A stretch of DNA of 62,918 nt from Betaproteobacteria bacterium (GCA_021730905.1 JAKFYK010000014.1:1-62918), one strand, 5' to 3'. Counted from the first letter of the stretch, positions 24,631 through 33,680 are shown. Notes: generated by a model from the letters alone, not told the origin. A program made the numbers and translations.

Positions 24631-26505
24631 TTATGCAGCTTTGCGCTGCGGCGACTGCGGTTTGCGGCAGCCCGGGCCTGCGTTTGTCATTTCGATCAAA
24701 TATTTCTGCATGTCCCACGCGCCGGTCGGGCAACGCTCGGCGCACAGCCCACAGTGCAGGCACACGTCTTCGTCTTTGGCCATGATACGGCCGGTCATTT
24801 TCAGTTCGGTCGAGATATACAGGTCTTGCGTTTTTGCGTGCAGCGAAGGCGCGCTCAACTGCGCGCGCAACTCTGCTTCGTCGGCGTTAGGGGTGAAGGT
24901 GATGCAATCCATCGGGCAGATGTCCACGCAGGCGTCGCACTCGATGCACAGCTTCTCGGAGAACACCGTTTGCACGTCGCAATTCAGGCAGCGTTGTGCC
25001 TCGGCAAAGCCCGATTTCGGATCGAAACCAAGTTCCACCTCAACCTTGATATCTTTCAAGGTAATCTTTTTGTCTTTCCAGGGCACTTTGTTGCGCAGTG
25101 CGTCGGAGATATCGTTGTCGTAGCTCCACTCGTGTATGCCCATCTTCTGCGACACGAGGTTGGTCAGCGGATCGGGGCGCTCCTGCAGATTTTCGCCCTG
25201 GCAGAATTTATCGATCGACACCGCCGCGTCATGGCCGTGCGCCACTGCCCAGATGATATTCTTGGGGCCGAACGCCGCATCGCCGCCGAAAAAAACTTTC
25301 GGATTCGTCGATTGCATGGTGATCTTATCGACGACCGGCATGCTCCACTTGTCGAATTCAAGGCCGATGTCACGCTCGATCCACGGAAAAGCGTTTTCCT
25401 GTCCAATGGCCACCAGCACGTCGTCGCAGGGGAACAACTGATCCGGCTCGCCGGTAGGCACCAGATTGCGGCGGCCCTTGGCGTCGTACTCGGCTTTGAC
25501 TTTCTCGAACGTCATGCCGGTGAGCTTGCCGTTTTCATGCACAAAGGTTTTTGGCACGAGGTAATTCAGAATCGGAATGCCCTCGTCAACCGCGTCTTCT
25601 TTTTCCCACGGCGAGGCCTTCATTTCCTCATAACCCGAACGCACGATAACTTTCACGTCATCACCGCCGAGGCGCTTGCTGGAGCGGCAGCAGTCCATCG
25701 CGGTGTTACCACCGCCCAGTACGATCACGCGTTTGCCGATCTTGGTGGTGTGGCCAAACGACACGCTGTTCAGCCAGTCGATGCCGATGTGAATGTTCGC
25801 GGTTGCTTCCTTGCGGCCCGGCGCATCCAGATCACGGCCGCGCGGCGCGCCGGTGCCGACGAATACCGCGTCGTAGCTTTCGGCGAGCACGGATTTGAGG
25901 CTGTCGATGGTCTTGCCGGATTTTAGTTCGACATTGCCGATGTCGAGGATGTAGCCAACTTCTTCGTCGATCACTTCTTCGGGCAGACGGAAGCGCGGCA
26001 CCTGCGTGCGCATGAAGCCGCCGCCTTTTTGATCCGATTCGAATACGGTGACGTGATAACCCAGCGGCGCGAGATCACGCGCTACCGTCAGCGACGCAGG
26101 GCCGGCGCCGATGCACGCGATGCGCTTGCCGTTTTTCTGCTTCGGCGCGCGCGGCATGCGCGCGGCCACGCTGTCTTTGGTTTTGTTGTCGGCGGCGACG
26201 CGCTTCAGGCGGCAGATGGCCACCGGCTCCGGGTGCGGCTCACCATGCTCGGTGGGTTTGCGCATCTCGACGTTGCCTTCTTCCACGCGGCCACGGCGGC
26301 ACGCAGGTTCGCACGGACGATCGCAGGTGCGCCCGAGAATGCCGGGAAAAACGTTCGATTTCCAGTTGACCATGTAGGCATCGTCGTACTTGCCTGCGGC
26401 GATCATGCGGATGTATTCGGGAACAGGGGTGTGGGCCGGGCAGGCCCACTGGCAATCGACAACTTTATGGAAGTAATCGGGGTGCGCAATATCGGTGGGT
26501 TTCAA
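24631..26505 (-). CDS. FAD/iron-sulfur NAD(P) oxidoreductase of the Kor complex (GltD-like)
   Basis: The 624-residue protein has a GltD-type N-terminus with Cys clusters (CQWACPAHTPVPEY; CDRPCEPACRRG). An FAD-binding fold follows (IACIGAGPASLTVARDLA), then an NAD(P)-binding fold (VIVLGGGNTAMDCCR), the flavin tail FFGGDAAFGP, and two [4Fe-4S] ferredoxin sites, CIECDACVDICPMDC and CLHCGLCAERCP. This set can pass electrons between reduced iron-sulfur centres and NAD(P). It is first in the operon with korA and korB. In Thauera and Azoarcus, KorAB enzymes associated with a third NADP-linked subunit are known; this gene fits that role by inference. Confidence 0.88.
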   Translation of the reverse strand: MKPTDIAHPDYFHKVVDCQWACPAHTPVPEYIRMIAAGKYDDAYMVNWKSNVFPGILGRTCDRPCEPACRRGRVEEGNVEMRKPTEHGEPHPEPVAICRLKRVAADNKTKDSVAARMPRAPKQKNGKRIACIGAGPASLTVARDLAPLGYHVTVFESDQKGGGFMRTQVPRFRLPEEVIDEEVGYILDIGNVELKSGKTIDSLKSVLAESYDAVFVGTGAPRGRDLDAPGRKEATANIHIGIDWLNSVSFGHTTKIGKRVIVLGGGNTAMDCCRSSKRLGGDDVKVIVRSGYEEMKASPWEKEDAVDEGIPILNYLVPKTFVHENGKLTGMTFEKVKAEYDAKGRRNLVPTGEPDQLFPCDDVLVAIGQENAFPWIERDIGLEFDKWSMPVVDKITMQSTNPKVFFGGDAAFGPKNIIWAVAHGHDAAVSIDKFCQGENLQERPDPLTNLVSQKMGIHEWSYDNDISDALRNKVPWKDKKITLKDIKVEVELGFDPKSGFAEAQRCLNCDVQTVFSEKLCIECDACVDICPMDCITFTPNADEAELRAQLSAPSLHAKTQDLYISTELKMTGRIMAKDEDVCLHCGLCAERCPTGAWDMQKYLIEMTNAGPGCRKPQSPQRKAA

Positions 26506-26544
26506 TCAGTACTCCAGAGGCAAGCGCAACGAACCGCGCTTTGT

Positions 26545-26563
26545 TACAAGCTATTGTTTTTAA
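26545..26563. repeat. Weak copy of the AT-rich repeat before the FAD/FeS subunit gene
   Basis: TACAAGCTATTGTTTTTAA shares the right half of the consensus but differs at several bases on the left. It sits about 40 bases upstream of the Kor-linked oxidoreductase. May be chance in an AT-rich gap. Confidence 0.3.
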
Positions 26564-26676
26564 TGTAAATTTAGATTCTGTAGCAACACATTTCAGGAAA
26601 TGGCGGTAATGTTACGCCATTGCGAAGCCCCTGAAAAGGGCAACAAAAACAAGCCTTAAGACCATAATGTGCGTAG

Positions 26677-26691
26677 GGGACATAGTGTCCC
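26677..26691. promoter_or_regulatory. Palindrome, possible operator of the Bug gene
   Basis: GGGACA (26677-26682) and TGTCCC (26686-26691) form a perfect inverted repeat around TAG, 45 bases before the Bug start. Spacing and symmetry suit a dimeric regulator. The remaining gap (26506-26735) holds no gene. Confidence 0.45.
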
Positions 26692-26735
26692 GCCGATGAT
26701 GGTTTAACATTGGCGTGAAATCAGACGGAGGTTCC

Positions 26736-27722
26736 ATGAACACGACAGCAAACCGCCGACGCATCTGTTGCACAAGCGTCATCATCGTCGCGACCGGGTG
26801 CAGTTCGACGCTGGCCCTTGCGCAGGCATTTCCGTCGCAGCCGCTCGAGTTCGTTGCGCACACCGCACCGGGCGGCGGCACCGATCAGTTTGCGCGGATG
26901 ATGGCAGAAATCCTCACACGCGAGAAACTGGTATCGCAGTCGCCGCAAATCTCCAACCGTGTGGGGGGCGGCGGTGCCATTGCGTACAGCTACGTCAAGG
27001 GCAAGCGTGGCGACCCGCACGTGATTCTCACCGTCGCGACGGGTACTTTCCTGTCGGCATTGACGCGGCCCGACCTGGGTTTCACGATAGACGATTTTAC
27101 GCCGCTCGCGTTCTTCGCCATGGATCCGCAGATCGTTGCAGTTTCGGCGGACACCAAATTCAATAATGTGAAGGAACTGATCGAGGCGGCCAAGCGCGAG
27201 CCGAATACCATAGTCAGTGCCATTGCGTCCGCCACCGGTTCGGGCCGTCTGTTCCAATACATGCTCGAGAAAGAAACCGGAGCGAAGTTCAAGTACGTGT
27301 CGTTCAAGAGCGGCTCCGAGGCGGGCACGGCGGTTGCCGGCGGGCATATTCAGGTCACTACGGAGAACCTGAGCGAGGTGGCGCCGCATCTGGAGTCGAA
27401 GAAGGTGCGCGTTCTTGCCGTCACCGGAGACCGGCGCATGACAGCGCTGCCCGCAGTGCCGACCATGAAGGAGGCTGGCTATCCCATCGTCGTCGGCACC
27501 GGTCGCGCCTTTGCGATGCCGGCTGGCGTTCCTAAAGAGGCCGCTGCCGCCATGGAAGGCATCCTGAAACGCGCGTTCAATTCGAAGATTTGGAAGGATT
27601 ACTCGGCCACCAACAACTTCGAGGATAACTTCCTCGACGGTGCGCAATTCAGAAAATACATCGAGACGCGGCGCGAAGAATTCCGCGGCTTCCTTTTACA
27701 CGTCGGGTTGCTGAAGAAATAG
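26736..27722 (+). CDS. Bug-family tripartite tricarboxylate receptor
   Basis: A 328-residue binding protein with a signal peptide (TSVIIVATGCSSTLALAQA). The mature N-terminus FPSQPLEFVAHTAPGGGTDQFAR is followed by NRVGGGGAIAYSYV, KYVSFKSGSEAGTAVAGGHI and VRVLAVTGDRRMTALP. It belongs to the branch that resembles the receptor at 17702-18688, with a glycine-rich loop in place of the usual GAGG segment. The start follows GGAGG with good spacing; an upstream GTG (26715) is less likely. No permease is adjacent, and the next gene runs the other way. Confidence 0.86.
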   Translation: MNTTANRRRICCTSVIIVATGCSSTLALAQAFPSQPLEFVAHTAPGGGTDQFARMMAEILTREKLVSQSPQISNRVGGGGAIAYSYVKGKRGDPHVILTVATGTFLSALTRPDLGFTIDDFTPLAFFAMDPQIVAVSADTKFNNVKELIEAAKREPNTIVSAIASATGSGRLFQYMLEKETGAKFKYVSFKSGSEAGTAVAGGHIQVTTENLSEVAPHLESKKVRVLAVTGDRRMTALPAVPTMKEAGYPIVVGTGRAFAMPAGVPKEAAAAMEGILKRAFNSKIWKDYSATNNFEDNFLDGAQFRKYIETRREEFRGFLLHVGLLKK

Positions 27723-27801
27723 GCCGTTCCTGTATACCACTGTCAAGCGTGTTTGCGGCGTTCCGCGCGCTCGTTGACTTCAGTCCATCCGCAGCGCTTT
27801 T

Positions 27802-28350
27802 CTATTTAAACAGCGGCGGCGTGCCCGCGGGCGGCTGCAGGTCGTGAGCGACCAGCGTCATCGCCACCATCATGTAGTAGCCGATGAGTCCCGCGAGTTC
27901 CACCACGCCGCGTTTGCCGAAGGCATCGAGCGCGCGCTGATACGTGGTATCCGAGATGCTGTTGTTGATGACGAGTTCGCTGGCGAAATCATAGAGCGCG
28001 GTTTCGTCGGCTTTCATACCGTCGGGACGACGGCGCTCGCGTATCGCTTCGATCACCGGCTGCGCGAGACCGCCTTTTATTGCGTGCGGCTCATGCGCGA
28101 ACCATTCGTACGGGCAGTTGAAACGCCGCGCAACGATGAGGATCGCCATTTCGGAGAGACGCGAATCGAACGTGGTGTCATAGCGCAAATACGCGCCCAG
28201 ATGCTGCAAGCGGTCGCACATTTCCGGCACATGCAGCAGCGCAAGAAACGGCCCGCGCACGCCGCCGCGCGGCGAGTTGGCGATTTTGTCGTAAACGGCG
28301 CGGCCTTCGGGCGACAGCGCGGCGGGATCAACGGGTTGCATACGGCTCAC
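27802..28350 (-). CDS. Carboxymuconolactone decarboxylase-like protein
   Basis: The 182-residue all-helical protein has the family pattern RGPFLALLHVPEMCDRLQHLGAYLR, SRLSEMAILIVARRFNCPYEWFAHEPHA and ELAGLIGYYMMVAMTLVAHDL. The CxxC of AhpD-type peroxidase relatives is missing, so redox activity is unlikely. The protein often stands beside Bug receptors and CoA-transferases in aromatic or organic acid catabolism. The start is GTG, eight bases after AAGGAG; an ATG three codons later is possible. It lies 34 bases after the CoA-transferase gene, in one operon. Confidence 0.8.
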   Translation of the reverse strand: MSRMQPVDPAALSPEGRAVYDKIANSPRGGVRGPFLALLHVPEMCDRLQHLGAYLRYDTTFDSRLSEMAILIVARRFNCPYEWFAHEPHAIKGGLAQPVIEAIRERRRPDGMKADETALYDFASELVINNSISDTTYQRALDAFGKRGVVELAGLIGYYMMVAMTLVAHDLQPPAGTPPLFK

Positions 28351-28384
28351 GTTCGATACTCCTTGCGAATGTTGATGATGATTT

Positions 28385-29590
28385 CTACGTTTGGCGCTTG
28401 GCGATTACGCCGGCAGCCCGTAATTCAGTAATGGCCTCGGGCGCCATTTTCAAAAAATCGCGCAAGACTTCCTCGGTGTGTTCTCCCAACGAAGGCGACG
28501 GTGAGCGTATCGTCGCCGGCGTCTCGGACAGTTTTGCCACTGGACCGACGATTTTGGTCTTGCCGATTTTCGGATGGTCGATGTCGATCAGTGACCCGCG
28601 CGCCTTGACCTGCGGGTGCTCGCACACTTGCGCAAGGTTGTTGATGGCGCCGACGGGTATGCCATTTTTCACCAGCAGCCCGGCCCATTCGTCGTAGGTG
28701 CGCGTGAGGAAGATTTCCTGCAACAGCGGCAACAGCGTGTCGCGGTTCTTGCGGCGCAGCGGATTGGTCTTGTAGCGCGGATCGTCTATCAGTTCCGGAC
28801 AGCCGATGACCGGGCAGAAGGTTTTCCACAGCTTTTCACTGCCCACCGCGAGCGCCAAGTCGTTGGTTCTGGTGTGGAAGGTTTGATACGGCAGCAGCGC
28901 GTTATACGCGGTGCCCAGCGCCTGCGGCACCACGCCGTCGGCGAGATAGTTGCCGATCATGGTGTTGAGCAGCGCCATCTGCCCCTCCATCATCGAGACA
29001 TCGACGGTCTGGCCCCTGCCGGTTTTTTCCTTCACGCGCAACGCGGCCATCACGCCGAAAGCCGCATTCAGGCCGGCAGTAAGGTCGGCGATCGACACGC
29101 CGCAGCGCACATTGGGCCCGCCAACGGGTCCGGTGACACTGATCATGCCGGACTCCGCTTGCAGGATAAGATCGAGCGCCGCGCGGTCCTTGTAGGGCCC
29201 GGTTTGTCCGAAACCGGAGATCGAGCAATAGATGATGCCCGGATTCATGGCCTTGGCTTTTTCATAATCGAGGCCAAGCTTTTTCAGCGTGCCGACGCGG
29301 AAGTTTTCCAGCACCACATCGCAGCGTTTGATGAATTCAAAAAACAATTCCTTGCCGCGTGCATGCTTGAGATCGAGCTCGATGCCCTTCTTGTTGCGGT
29401 GGAGCGCAGCGAAGTAGGCGGTTTCTCCGCCCGGCAGCGGTGCACCCCAACTGCGTGAAATATCGCCCGCGCCGAAGGCTTCGAGTTTGATGACTTCTGC
29501 GCCGTAATCGGCCAGCATGGTGGAACAATACGGGCCGGCGAGCGCGTGCGTGAGGTCGAGGACTTTGACGCCTTCAAGAGGTAGTTTCAT
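28385..29590 (-). CDS. Class III CoA-transferase (CaiB/BaiF family)
   Basis: The 401-residue protein begins LPLEGVKVLDLTHALAGPYC, then MLADYGAEVIKLEAFGAGD, NKKGIELDLKHARGKELFFE, the catalytic Asp region RAALDLILQAESGMISVTGP, and VSIADLTAGLNAAFGVMAAL. These enzymes move CoA between organic acids. The donor and acceptor are unknown. With the decarboxylase-like protein downstream and Bug receptors nearby, it fits activation of an imported acid. A 67-base gap separates it from lpdA upstream on the same strand. Confidence 0.9.
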   Translation of the reverse strand: MKLPLEGVKVLDLTHALAGPYCSTMLADYGAEVIKLEAFGAGDISRSWGAPLPGGETAYFAALHRNKKGIELDLKHARGKELFFEFIKRCDVVLENFRVGTLKKLGLDYEKAKAMNPGIIYCSISGFGQTGPYKDRAALDLILQAESGMISVTGPVGGPNVRCGVSIADLTAGLNAAFGVMAALRVKEKTGRGQTVDVSMMEGQMALLNTMIGNYLADGVVPQALGTAYNALLPYQTFHTRTNDLALAVGSEKLWKTFCPVIGCPELIDDPRYKTNPLRRKNRDTLLPLLQEIFLTRTYDEWAGLLVKNGIPVGAINNLAQVCEHPQVKARGSLIDIDHPKIGKTKIVGPVAKLSETPATIRSPSPSLGEHTEEVLRDFLKMAPEAITELRAAGVIAKRQT

Positions 29591-29657
29591 CTTATTGGAC
29601 AGCGGATGAGCGCGAGCAAACGATCATTTGGCCGCGCGGGTTTCAAAGACGGAGTGA

Positions 29658-31457
29658 CTATTTCTTGGGCATGTAGAGATCGGTGATCGAGCCTTCGGCG
29701 ATTTCTGCTGCAAAGGCAACGGTTTCCGACAGCGTCGGATGCGGGTGAATGGTCAGGCAAAGGTCCGCCGCATCGGCGCCCATTTCCAGTGCCAATACGG
29801 TCTCGGCGATGAGTTCGCCGGCATTGACGCCGACAATCGCCGCGCCCAGCACGCGCCGTGTGGTCTTGTCGAACAGCAGTTTGGTCATGCCGTCTTCGCG
29901 GCCGGTGGACAAGGCGCGGCCGCTGGCAGCCCAGGGAAAAACGGCTTTCTCGAAATCGACGCCCTGTGCTTTGGCCTGCGTTTCGGTGAGTCCCATCCAG
30001 GCAATTTCCGGATCGGAGTAAGCCACCGAGGGAATGGTGCGCGCATCGAAAAACGCCTTGTGGCCGGCGATCACTTCGGCGGCGATCTTGGCTTCGTGCG
30101 AGGCCTTGTGCGCGAGCATCGGTTCGCCGCAGATGTCGCCGATGGCGTAGATATGCGGCACGTTGGTGCGCATTTGTTTGTCGACGGGGATGTAGCCGCG
30201 TTCGTTTACGTTCACGCCGGCCGCATCGGCCTTGATCTCACGGCCGTTGGGACGGCGGCCCACCGCCATCAGAATCGCGTCGAAGGTGTCGGTGCTGGCT
30301 GTGCCCCCGGCATCGAAAGTGACTTTGAGTCCTTCCTTATGCGCTTCGATGTGGGTGACTTTGGTTTTCAGAAGGATTTTTTCGTAGCGCTTGCTGATGC
30401 GTTTTTCCAGCACCTTGACGATGTCCTTGTCGGCGCCGGGAATCAGCGCGTCCATCAACTCCACCACCGTGATCTTGCTGCCCAGCGCGTCATACACCGT
30501 GGCCATTTCCAGGCCGATGATGCCGCCGCCGATCACCAGCAGGCGCTTGGGAATTTCGGCAAGTTCCAGCGCGCCGGTGGAATCGATGATGCGCTTGTCG
30601 TCATATGGAAAACCGGGAATGCGCGTTACCGACGAGCCGGCCGCGATGATGCAGTTGTCGAAGGCGACGGTTTTCGCGCCTTCGGCGGTTTCCACGCGCA
30701 GCGTGTTCGGCGTTGCGAATTCGCCGCGTCCGGTGACCACCTGCACCTTGCGCTGCTTTGCCAGTCCCGACAAACCCTTGGTGAGCTTGCCCACGACGCC
30801 GGCTTTCCACGCGCGCAGTTTGTCGATTTCTATTTTTGGTTTGCCGAAGGTGATGCCGGTGTGAACGGCTTCCTCGGCTTCGGTAATCACTTTTGCGACA
30901 TGCAGCAGGGCTTTTGACGGAATGCAGCCCACGTTCAAACACACGCCACCCAGCGTTGGATAGCGTTCGACCAGCACTACTTTCTTGCCGAGATCCGCCG
31001 CGCGGAAGGCCGCGGTGTAGCCGCCGGGACCTGCGCCAAGTACCAATACTTCGGCATGCATGTCGGCCTTGATATTTGCCGCCGAGGCGGGTGCTGGTGC
31101 TGCGGAGAGAGCCGGTGTAACAGTGGCGGGAGCAGGTATTGCGGGTGTTGCCGGGGCAGGTTGTGCGGATGCGGCTGGCGGTATGGCTGCAGATGTTGTC
31201 GCCGCAACACCCGAGTCCGCAGTTTCCAGCATCAGGATCAGCGATCCTTCTGAAACCTTGTCGCCGACTTTTGTCTTGAGTTCTTTGATCACCCCGGCAA
31301 CGGGTGCGGGAACATCCAGCGTTGCCTTGTCGGATTCCAGCGTGACCAGCGGATCTTCCGGCTTTACCGTGTCGCCGGGTTTGACCAGCACTTCGATGAC
31401 GGGAATGTTCTTGAAGTCGCCGATGGCGGGGACTTTGACTTCGATCAGCTTCGGCAT
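29658..31457 (-). CDS. lpdA: Dihydrolipoyl dehydrogenase with N-terminal lipoyl domain
   Basis: The 599-residue protein starts with a lipoyl domain (residues 1-80; the lipoylated Lys is in ESDKATLDVP) and an Ala/Pro-rich linker. The flavoprotein follows: LGAGPGGYTAAFRAADLG, the redox disulfide GGVCLNVGCIPSKALLH, the NAD site VIGGGIIGLEMATVYDALG and the His-Glu dyad in HPHPTLSE. Lipoyl-bearing E3 subunits are typical of betaproteobacterial pyruvate dehydrogenase, but no aceE or aceF is adjacent. It follows proA by 39 bases, with an AT-rich repeat between. Confidence 0.95.
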   Translation of the reverse strand: MPKLIEVKVPAIGDFKNIPVIEVLVKPGDTVKPEDPLVTLESDKATLDVPAPVAGVIKELKTKVGDKVSEGSLILMLETADSGVAATTSAAIPPAASAQPAPATPAIPAPATVTPALSAAPAPASAANIKADMHAEVLVLGAGPGGYTAAFRAADLGKKVVLVERYPTLGGVCLNVGCIPSKALLHVAKVITEAEEAVHTGITFGKPKIEIDKLRAWKAGVVGKLTKGLSGLAKQRKVQVVTGRGEFATPNTLRVETAEGAKTVAFDNCIIAAGSSVTRIPGFPYDDKRIIDSTGALELAEIPKRLLVIGGGIIGLEMATVYDALGSKITVVELMDALIPGADKDIVKVLEKRISKRYEKILLKTKVTHIEAHKEGLKVTFDAGGTASTDTFDAILMAVGRRPNGREIKADAAGVNVNERGYIPVDKQMRTNVPHIYAIGDICGEPMLAHKASHEAKIAAEVIAGHKAFFDARTIPSVAYSDPEIAWMGLTETQAKAQGVDFEKAVFPWAASGRALSTGREDGMTKLLFDKTTRRVLGAAIVGVNAGELIAETVLALEMGADAADLCLTIHPHPTLSETVAFAAEIAEGSITDLYMPKK

Positions 31458-31469
31458 TAAAAATCCAAT

Positions 31470-31484
31470 AAAAACAAATAGTTA
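31470..31484. repeat. Dispersed AT-rich repeat, copy between proA and lpdA
   Basis: AAAAACAAATAGTTA has one change from the consensus. It occupies the 39-base gap between the proA stop and the lpdA start. Confidence 0.75.
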
Positions 31485-31496
31485 TGTTTATACGTC

Positions 31497-32753
31497 TCAG
31501 AGGCGAATGTGCCCGTCGCCAAACACCACGTATTTGAGCGAGGTCAATCCTTCGAGTCCCACCGGGCCGCGCGCATGCAGCTTGTCGGTGGAGATGCCGA
31601 TCTCGGCGCCGAGGCCGTACTCGTAGCCGTCGGCAAAGCGCGTGGAGGCATTGACCATTACCGAACTCGAATCGACTTCGGTGATGAAGCGCCGCGCTCG
31701 CGTAATGTCTTCGGTGACAATGGCGTCGGTGTGCTGCGAGCCATAGGTTGTGATGTGTTCTATTGCCTGATCGAGGCCGTCAACCACGCGCACCGACAGT
31801 ATCGCCGCAAGGTATTCGGTGTACCAATCTTCTTCGCGTGCTGGATTCATCTGGGGAACAATGGCGCGTGACGCTTCGTCGCCACGCAGTTCGATGCCTT
31901 TGCCGAGATAAATCTTCGCGAGCGGCGGCAGAATTTTCTGCGCGATGCCGCGCGCCACCAGCAGCGTTTCCAGCGTATTGCAGGTGCCCAGACGCTGCGT
32001 TTTGGCGTTGTCGGCGATGCGAATAGCCTTATCGATATCCGCCTTGTCGTCGATGTAAACATGGCACACGCCGTGCAGATGCTTGATCATCGGGATGCGC
32101 GATTCGCGCATCAGCCGCTCGATCAAACCCTTGCCGCCGCGCGGGACGATCACGTCAACGTAGTCCTGCATGGTGATGAGTTCGCCGACCGCCGCACGGT
32201 CGGTAGTTTCGATGACTTGCACCACGGTTTCCGGCAAACCCGCCGCGACTAGTCCTTCTCGCACACACGCGGCAATCGCCTGATTGGAGTGGATGGCTTC
32301 GGAGCCGCCGCGCAGGATCGCCGCGTTGCCGGATTTCAGGCACAGCCCCGCGGCGTCCGCCGTGACATTGGGCCGCGATTCATAGATGATACCCACCACG
32401 CCCAGCGGCACGCGCATCTGGCCGACCTGGATTCCCGACGGGCGGTATCTGAGGCCGATGATTTCGCCGACGGGATCGGGCAGTTTGGCGATCTGTATGA
32501 GGCCGTCGGCCATCGCGGCGATGGTTTGCGGCGTGAGGATCAGCCGGTCTATGGCCGCGTCGTCGAGGTTCTTATGGCGTGCTTCGGCCACATCGCGCGC
32601 GTTGGCATTGATCAGCAACTTCGACGCGCGCTCGATCGCCTGCGCCGTTTCCGTCAGCGCCTTGTTCTTGGTGGCGGTGCCCGCTTTGGCAATCAGCCGC
32701 GACGCGGCGCGGGCTTGCCGGCCCACGCCGTGCATGTAGGTTTGCACGTCCAT
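31497..32753 (-). CDS. proA: Gamma-glutamyl phosphate reductase
   Basis: The 418-residue NADPH-dependent enzyme of proline synthesis has the motifs [30 protein letters not shown], the catalytic Cys in [14 protein letters not shown], and [20 protein letters not shown] followed by [17 protein letters not shown]. Length is normal. It is preceded by a candidate -10 box only six bases from the ATG. In many betaproteobacteria it lies right after leuS-lptE-holA; here a secreted orphan protein lies in between. Confidence 0.97.
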   Translation of the reverse strand: MDVQTYMHGVGRQARAASRLIAKAGTATKNKALTETAQAIERASKLLINANARDVAEARHKNLDDAAIDRLILTPQTIAAMADGLIQIAKLPDPVGEIIGLRYRPSGIQVGQMRVPLGVVGIIYESRPNVTADAAGLCLKSGNAAILRGGSEAIHSNQAIAACVREGLVAAGLPETVVQVIETTDRAAVGELITMQDYVDVIVPRGGKGLIERLMRESRIPMIKHLHGVCHVYIDDKADIDKAIRIADNAKTQRLGTCNTLETLLVARGIAQKILPPLAKIYLGKGIELRGDEASRAIVPQMNPAREEDWYTEYLAAILSVRVVDGLDQAIEHITTYGSQHTDAIVTEDITRARRFITEVDSSSVMVNASTRFADGYEYGLGAEIGISTDKLHARGPVGLEGLTSLKYVVFGDGHIRL

Positions 32754-32759
32754 GCGCAG

Positions 32760-32765
32760 ATTTTA
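32760..32765 (-). promoter_or_regulatory. Candidate -10 box of proA (near-leaderless)
   Basis: On the minus strand, GGGG then TAAAAT lies six bases before the proA ATG. Transcription would start at the start codon. No convincing -35 box or ribosome-binding site is seen. Confidence 0.4.
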
Positions 32766-32843
32766 CCCCGATTAACAAGGGCTTGGCGCAGTTGACTGGG
32801 GAGGATCGTTTGCCGAAGGGCAGTTGACCGCATTGCCGGCACA

Positions 32844-33482
32844 TCAGAATCCTATTTTTTCCAGCATTCGTCCGAATAGCCCCTTCTGGTCCTTCTCAGG
32901 CACTTCCGTCAGCGGTTTCGTAGCGGCCGTAACAGGTTGAGTCGCCAGACTTTGGTGCCGCCGCGAGCCCTGTCTCACGTCGACATCGGAAAACGGGTGT
33001 ACCGTTATGAACGATTCATGAGCAGCTGACCGTGCCGTACTTCCGCCTACGGGCTTCTCGTCAGGGTGCGTTCCGGGCTTTTTGTCTTCCAGTCCGTCTC
33101 TGCTGGTTCGCTGAATCAGCGGAATCGCGTCTTTATTGGGTACGGAGCTTCGACGAACGTCGTTGGGAAACACTTCCGCTTTAGTGGGTTGTCGCGGTGT
33201 AGTCACCGGCGCACTTTCGCGCGTGCCTTGCCGTACGTCTCTGTCCGACCACGGCGCCAAAATAGACGTAGCCTTATCGGACTGCGCAAGTGTCGTAACC
33301 CCATCGCTTTTGCCGCTGATCATGGCGTGCGGCACATGTTCTGATTCGCGCTCGCTGCCGGCGGAAAACTTGCTCGACTGTCCCGGACGCAAGTCAGCGG
33401 ATTCGACCGCCATTGGCAAGCTCAAAAGCCAAAATACGGCAACGAACTGAAGCGAAATATTTTTCACAAAATGGTGCGCCAT
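32844..33482 (-). CDS. Secreted orphan protein with two internal repeats
   Basis: I do not recognise this 212-residue protein. It has a signal peptide (FVAVFWLLSLPMAVESA). The polar, low-complexity body holds two related units: LAPWSDRDVRQGTRESAPVT (about residues 74-93) and VHPFSDVDVRQGSRRHQSLA (about 157-176). A short C-terminal end, KGLFGRMLEKIGF, could be amphipathic. The start at MAHHF is preceded by GGGGAAATAGG. It sits between holA and proA, which are adjacent in many relatives, so it looks like an added gene. It is probably periplasmic and intrinsically disordered. Confidence 0.6.
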   Translation of the reverse strand: MAHHFVKNISLQFVAVFWLLSLPMAVESADLRPGQSSKFSAGSERESEHVPHAMISGKSDGVTTLAQSDKATSILAPWSDRDVRQGTRESAPVTTPRQPTKAEVFPNDVRRSSVPNKDAIPLIQRTSRDGLEDKKPGTHPDEKPVGGSTARSAAHESFITVHPFSDVDVRQGSRRHQSLATQPVTAATKPLTEVPEKDQKGLFGRMLEKIGF

Positions 33483-33503
33483 GCCTATTTCCCCGTATCG
33501 ATA

Positions 33504-33518
33504 GCCCCAAAATGGGGC
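33504..33518. repeat. Hairpin in the leader of the orphan gene
   Basis: GCCCCA and TGGGGC pair perfectly around AAA, about 22 bases before the orphan gene's ATG. It may be a leader hairpin or an operator. The remaining gap up to 33705 shows no gene. Confidence 0.4.
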
Positions 33519-33656
33519 GGACAAATCTGTGAGCCCCCGATATTTGCGGAGCCCGCTCGTCGCTAACGACGATGTATAGGAACCATAGCAATCTTGGTGC
33601 CATAGTCGCGCGGCAATTGAATTGGCGCCTGAACATGTCCGGGAACCTGGAAAGTT

Positions 33657-33680
33657 TTTCGTTAACGCACGCTAACGAAA
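33657..33680. repeat. Near-perfect palindrome after holA
   Basis: TTTCGTTAACG and CGCTAACGAAA are complementary with one mismatch around CA, starting 26 bases after the holA stop. There is no T-rich tail downstream on the minus strand, so termination is uncertain; it could bind a regulator. Confidence 0.4.

Noticed and set aside
21395..25926. Long plus-strand ORFs across the kor operon (379, 364 and 433 codons)
   Set aside because: They lie opposite strongly matched korA, korB and the FAD/FeS subunit. Composition is typical of antisense frames in GC-rich DNA.
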